DNA of 8,061 nt from JAXHUH01 sp034211175. GTDB taxonomy: Bacteria > Actinomycetota > Acidimicrobiia > Acidimicrobiales > CAIXPF01. The stretch covers positions 1 to 8,061 of the forward strand of contig JAXHUH010000290.1 in the NCBI GenBank assembly GCA_034211175.1, read 5' to 3'. The position numbers and the translations under genes are program-made. The notes below the pieces were generated by a model that saw nothing but the letters and a program-made list of their open reading frames with translations, was not told the DNA's origin and did not search any database. Shown here in pieces: positions 5,549 to 8,061 of the stretch (within the stretch, counting starts at the first letter, position 1; each line of letters begins with the position of its first letter).

Positions 5549-6433
5549 TCAGCTGATGATGCGGATGTTGATCGGGTAGCGGTACCACTCGTCGCGGTAG
5601 GCGGCGATCGAGGCGATGATGGCGAACACCCAGCCGCCGACGATGACGAGCGGCAGGAGGAGGAACCCGACCAGGACGAACATCAGCGGGATGCACACGA
5701 ACACCGCGATCGTGATCGTGATCGCGAAGTTCAGGGCCTCGGCGCCGTGGTGGCGCACGAACGGCGACTCGTCCTTCTTGATCAGGTAGATGATCAGCGG
5801 GACGAGGAAGCTGAACAGCGCGCCGCCGAGGTGGCACAGCAGCGCCATCGTCCGGTCGTCGGAGCTGGCCGCCCCCGCGGCACCGGGCGCCGCCGCGGCC
5901 CCGGCGAGCGGGGCGACGTGGTCGGTCCAGGTGTTGCCGTCCCAGTAGCGCTGGTGCTGTGCGTCGACCGGGTACCACCCGGGCGTCGCCGCCTGCTGCT
6001 GCCAGCCGTCCTGCTGCCAGCCGGCCTGCTGGTCCGCGGCGCCGGTGTCGCCCTGGTACGGCGCCGGAGCGTCGGCCGCGGGTGGCGGGCCGCCGAGGTG
6101 GGTCTGCTCGGCGACGGCGTCGTCATCGACGTCGGCCGGTGAGGGCCCGCCGAACGCCGGCGGCGTGGGCGGACGCACCGGGTCGGTGGCATCGGCCCCG
6201 GGTGCCTGGCCCTGATCGGCCCCGAACGACCCGGGTGCCTCCGGAGGCGGGCCGACGCCGGAGATCATCGTCGGTCGCGCACCCGGCCCGGCGGGTGGTC
6301 CGGCGTCGGCCGGCGCCGCACCCGGCATGCCCGGCGGCCTCGGAGCCTCCGGCCCGGGTGGCATCGTCCGGTCGCCCGACGGCTCCCCGGGCGCGTCCCC
6401 GGTGGATGACGTCTCGTCAGACGGATCGGACAT
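5549..6433 (-). CDS. DUF2510 + DUF4870 membrane protein with long Pro/Ala/Gly-rich N-terminus
   Basis: This is a 294-residue protein of unknown function. Residues 1-135 are disordered and rich in Pro, Ala, Gly and Asp. A Gln/Trp stretch (GWQQDGWQQQ, 138-147) leads into a short DUF2510 domain (151-173: PGWYPVDAQHQRYWDGNTWTDHV), a tryptophan-rich motif common at the cytoplasmic side of actinobacterial membrane proteins. After an Ala-rich spacer comes a DUF4870/Tic20-like membrane domain (about 191-294). It begins DDRTMALLCHLGGALF and carries SPFVRHHGAEALNF before two closely spaced hydrophobic hairpins, ending with YRYPINIRIIS. Three to four membrane helices are expected. The ATG at 6433 has a GAGAGG ribosome binding site 7 nt upstream (6441-6446). 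It follows the thioesterase gene by 90 bp on the same strand. No function is claimed. Confidence 0.9.
   Translation of the reverse strand: MSDPSDETSSTGDAPGEPSGDRTMPPGPEAPRPPGMPGAAPADAGPPAGPGARPTMISGVGPPPEAPGSFGADQGQAPGADATDPVRPPTPPAFGGPSPADVDDDAVAEQTHLGGPPPAADAPAPYQGDTGAADQQAGWQQDGWQQQAATPGWYPVDAQHQRYWDGNTWTDHVAPLAGAAAAPGAAGAASSDDRTMALLCHLGGALFSFLVPLIIYLIKKDESPFVRHHGAEALNFAITITIAVFVCIPLMFVLVGFLLLPLVIVGGWVFAIIASIAAYRDEWYRYPINIRIIS
5997..6026. repeat. 15-bp tandem repeat encoding the GWQQD stretch
   Basis: The 15-bp unit at 5997-6011 is repeated at 6012-6026 with one mismatch (T6009 versus G6024). On the minus strand it encodes two GWQQ units in the disordered part of the DUF2510/DUF4870 protein. 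The unit length preserves the frame. Confidence 0.8.
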
Positions 6434-6440
6434 CGGCGAG

Positions 6441-6446
6441 CCTCTC
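6441..6446 (-). promoter_or_regulatory. ribosome binding site of the DUF2510/DUF4870 gene
   Basis: The minus strand reads GAGAGG, 7 nt before the ATG at 6433, supporting that start. Confidence 0.6.
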
Positions 6447-6468
6447 GTGCGGCGCTGGTGCGCCCCCG

Positions 6469-6474
6469 ACTGTA
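6469..6474 (-). promoter_or_regulatory. possible -10 element upstream of the DUF2510/DUF4870 gene
   Basis: The minus strand reads TACAGT inside GATACAGT, the only A/T-rich spot in the 90-bp gap (6434-6523). No recognisable -35 hexamer lies at 16-18 bp. If real, the gene has its own promoter in addition to read-through from the thioesterase gene. The rest of the gap holds a 10-bp GGCCCGGGCC palindrome at 6508-6517 without a loop. Confidence 0.25.
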
Positions 6475-6523
6475 TCGGTGCTCGTCGCAGGGGTCGTGCC
6501 GAGGGCGGGCCCGGGCCGGTGCC

Positions 6524-7366
6524 TCACTCGAGGCGGACGAGGCCCTCCTGGTTGACGGTGGCGACGAGCTCGCCCTGCACCGTCCACAGCGCGCCGCGGG
6601 CGAGGCCGCGGGCACCGGAGGTCGCCTGGGCCCGGTGGTCGAGGAGGAGCCACCGATCGGCGCGGCTCGGCCGGTGGAACCACATCGCGTGGTCGAGGCT
6701 CGTGCCCATGAGCGCGGGCTCGATCCAGCGGCGGCCGTGGGCGAGGAGGACGGCGTCGACCAGGGTCTCGTCGCTGATCCAGGCGAGCGCCGCAGCGTGG
6801 ACGAGCGGGTCGTCGCCGAGCTCGCCCCGGGCGCGGAACCACATGCGCTGGGGCAGGGCGGTGGCCACCCCGGGTGACGCCGGCGGCGGATCGACGTAGC
6901 GGATCTCGACCGGGTGGTCGGGGGCCGACCAGTCCTCGAGGCCGGGGGCGTCGACCGTCGCCAGCCACTCCTCGTAGGGCACGGCCGCGTCCGGCGGCGG
7001 CGCATCGGGTGGCCGCGGCTGATGGAGCGGCCCCTCCTCGGCGACGTGGAACGACAGCAACGCCCGGGCGACGGTCCGGCCGTCCTGGATCGCCTCGACC
7101 GCCCGAGTGCTGAACGAGCGCCCGTCGCGGACCTCGTCGACCTCGTAGACCAGCTCCGTGTCCGGTGTGGCGGCCCGGATGAACAGCGCGTGGAGGCTGT
7201 TCACGGACCGGTCGTCGGGCACCGTGCGACCGGCTGCCACGACGCTCTGGGCAAGGATCTGGCCGCCGAAGACCCGATCACGCCCCTGGCCGGGGAGCGG
7301 GCTCGCGAAGGTCGCGCCGTCGAGGCGCCGGACATCGAGCAGCCGCGCGAGCGCTGTGGTGACCAT
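6524..7366 (-). CDS. tesB: acyl-CoA thioesterase II (TesB family, double hotdog)
   Basis: This is a 280-residue cytoplasmic enzyme expected to hydrolyse fatty acyl-CoA to free fatty acid and CoA; its length is normal for TesB. The first hotdog repeat (about 1-110) has GQGRDRVFGGQILAQ (26-40), SLHALFIRAA (57-66) and DGRSFSTR (81-88). The second (about 170-280) has AWISDETL (195-202), SLDHAMWFHRP (223-233) and NQEGLVR (272-278). By alignment from memory with E. coli TesB, the catalytic Asp/Thr/Gln triad corresponds to D199, S223 (Thr to Ser) and Q273. The start is ATG at 7366; no ribosome binding site is visible and no better start exists downstream. It lies 114 bp after the SGNH gene on the same strand. 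The specific chain length and pathway (beta-oxidation overflow versus lipid turnover) cannot be read from the sequence. Confidence 0.93.
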   Translation of the reverse strand: MVTTALARLLDVRRLDGATFASPLPGQGRDRVFGGQILAQSVVAAGRTVPDDRSVNSLHALFIRAATPDTELVYEVDEVRDGRSFSTRAVEAIQDGRTVARALLSFHVAEEGPLHQPRPPDAPPPDAAVPYEEWLATVDAPGLEDWSAPDHPVEIRYVDPPPASPGVATALPQRMWFRARGELGDDPLVHAAALAWISDETLVDAVLLAHGRRWIEPALMGTSLDHAMWFHRPSRADRWLLLDHRAQATSGARGLARGALWTVQGELVATVNQEGLVRLE

Positions 7367-7418
7367 GGAGTGTCAGCATTGCGCGGACGCCGGACGCGCG
7401 GCGAGCAGGTCGGCCCCT

Positions 7419-7469
7419 CACCGGCGTGTCGTTCGTCACGTCCGGGCGGTCTCCGCCGCCACGCCGGTG
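7419..7469 (-). terminator. inverted repeats after the SGNH gene, candidate terminator
   Basis: CACCGGCGTG (7419-7428) is the exact reverse complement of 7460-7469, with 31 nt between the arms. Inside that loop a tight hairpin, GGCGG/CCGCC with a 3-nt loop, spans 7445-7457. The structure starts 11 nt after the stop codon of the minus-strand SGNH gene and could separate it from the thioesterase gene. There is no T-tract. The rest of the 114-bp gap (7367-7480) shows no clear promoter for the thioesterase, only a 7-bp CGGACGC duplication at 7384-7397. Confidence 0.4.
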
Positions 7470-7480
7470 GCCTCGGCCGG

Positions 7481-8061
7481 TCAGCGGAGGGCGGCGGCGA
7501 CGATCTGGGCGTAGACCGGCGCCCCCACCGGGCTGACGTGGTAGCCGTCCTTGGCGAGGAGGTCGGGGCGCCCGTTGGTCGCGGCGTTCCAGTCGGCCAC
7601 CACCGCGCCCCAGCGCTGCGCACCACGGCGGATGACGTCGTTGGTCGGCGCTTCGTGGGGGTACGCCGCGTCGGGGAGCTGGATCGTGACGACGACGACT
7701 CGGGGGAGCCCGGCGACCGTCTGCATGGCCGCGTCGAACGCGGCGTCGGTCATCGGGCCGTTGGTGCCGAGGTGGAGGACGGCGGCGGTCGCGCCGAGCC
7801 CCGCAGCCTGGGACAGCGCGGGCACCGCCGCGGCGAACGGGCGGGCGACCGCGGCGTCGATGTGGACCGCCCGGCCGGGGAGCGCGGCCCGCAGTGCGTT
7901 GGCCGCCCCGACCATCACCGAGTCACCCACCATCAGCACCGGCCCGGTGGGCGGCGCCGGCGCGGGTGGGGGAGCCGCGGTCGTCGGAGGGGGCGGCGGT
8001 GCCGTCGTCGTTGTGGTCGTCGTTGTGGTCGGCGGCGCGGTGGTCGGCGGCCCAACCCACT
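7481..8061 (-). CDS. SGNH-hydrolase domain protein, C-terminal part (N-terminus beyond the right edge)
   Basis: The frame is open to the right edge, giving 192 visible residues plus stop. The first about 40 are a Thr/Pro/Ala-rich linker, so the GTG inside the frame at 7939 is not a real start. The rest is an SGNH/GDSL domain: block I VGDSVM with the nucleophile Ser (visible residue 47), block III HLGTNG with the oxyanion Asn (visible residue 100) and block V KDGYHVS with Asp and His (visible residues 171 and 174). This set suits an O-acetyl or acyl transferase/esterase acting on cell-envelope sugars. In actinobacteria such a domain after a Thr/Pro linker is often the C-terminus of a multi-helix acyltransferase-3 (OafA-like) protein, but a simple secreted esterase with an anchor is equally possible. 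That choice depends on the missing N-terminus. Confidence 0.85.
   Translation of the reverse strand, partial: WVGPPTTAPPTTTTTTTTTAPPPPPTTAAPPPAPAPPTGPVLMVGDSVMVGAANALRAALPGRAVHIDAAVARPFAAAVPALSQAAGLGATAAVLHLGTNGPMTDAAFDAAMQTVAGLPRVVVVTIQLPDAAYPHEAPTNDVIRRGAQRWGAVVADWNAATNGRPDLLAKDGYHVSPVGAPVYAQIVAAALR
8004..8027. repeat. perfect 12-bp tandem repeat coding for a poly-Thr linker
   Basis: The 12-bp unit at 8004-8015 is repeated exactly at 8016-8027 and encodes part of a run of nine Thr residues in the SGNH protein linker. Such repeats can change linker length in frame. Confidence 0.8.

Noticed and set aside
5747..6555. Plus-strand open frames opposite the DUF2510/DUF4870 gene
   Set aside because: They mirror the Pro/Ala-rich coding of the minus strand and have no motifs or ribosome binding sites.
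7158..7514. Plus-strand open frame across the thioesterase start and the 7367-7480 gap
   Set aside because: It is mostly antisense to conserved thioesterase sequence and shows no recognisable protein features.

Overview
The window is very GC-rich. It shows strong third-position G/C bias, GTG starts, overlapping stop/start codons and long spurious reading frames in the shadow strands. Together with the DUF2510–DUF4870 protein and Thr/Pro-rich secreted linkers, this points to a high-GC actinomycetote. An Acidimicrobiia-type organism (Ilumatobacter/Iamia-like) is my guess from protein style only.

Layout. At the left edge (1-114) there is no supportable gene but a long imperfect hairpin. A minus-strand gene (115-714) encodes a membrane-anchored extracytoplasmic protein with a Thr/Ala/Pro linker, a small beta-rich domain and an Asp/His-rich tail. 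It is divergent from a plus-strand block: an OmpR/PhoB-type response regulator (848-1516), its sensor histidine kinase (1513-2916), a type II NADH dehydrogenase (2976-4268) and a family VIII esterase / beta-lactamase-like serine hydrolase (4265-5524). The regulator and kinase overlap by ATGA, and the dehydrogenase and hydrolase overlap by GTGA. The plus block meets a minus-strand block tail to tail at about 5525-5548. In transcription order the minus block is an SGNH-hydrolase domain protein cut by the right edge (7481-8061), a TesB-type acyl-CoA thioesterase (6524-7366) and a DUF2510/DUF4870 membrane protein (5549-6433).

How the parts may work together. The 133-bp divergent intergenic region carries three AGG-containing boxes with an 11-bp period, the geometry bound by OmpR/PhoB-type regulators. 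They lie just upstream of a candidate -10 for the divergent anchored protein. The simplest reading is an autoregulated two-component system whose main target is the divergent surface protein with the acidic, possibly metal-binding tail. The dehydrogenase (respiratory chain entry) and hydrolase form a second, translationally coupled pair that may be read through from the regulator/kinase genes. The minus block looks like ordinary lipid/envelope housekeeping genes.

No RNA genes, CRISPR arrays, insertion sequences or phage genes were seen. The most novel-looking element is the two-component system with its divergent acidic-tail protein and operator; everything else belongs to well-known families.
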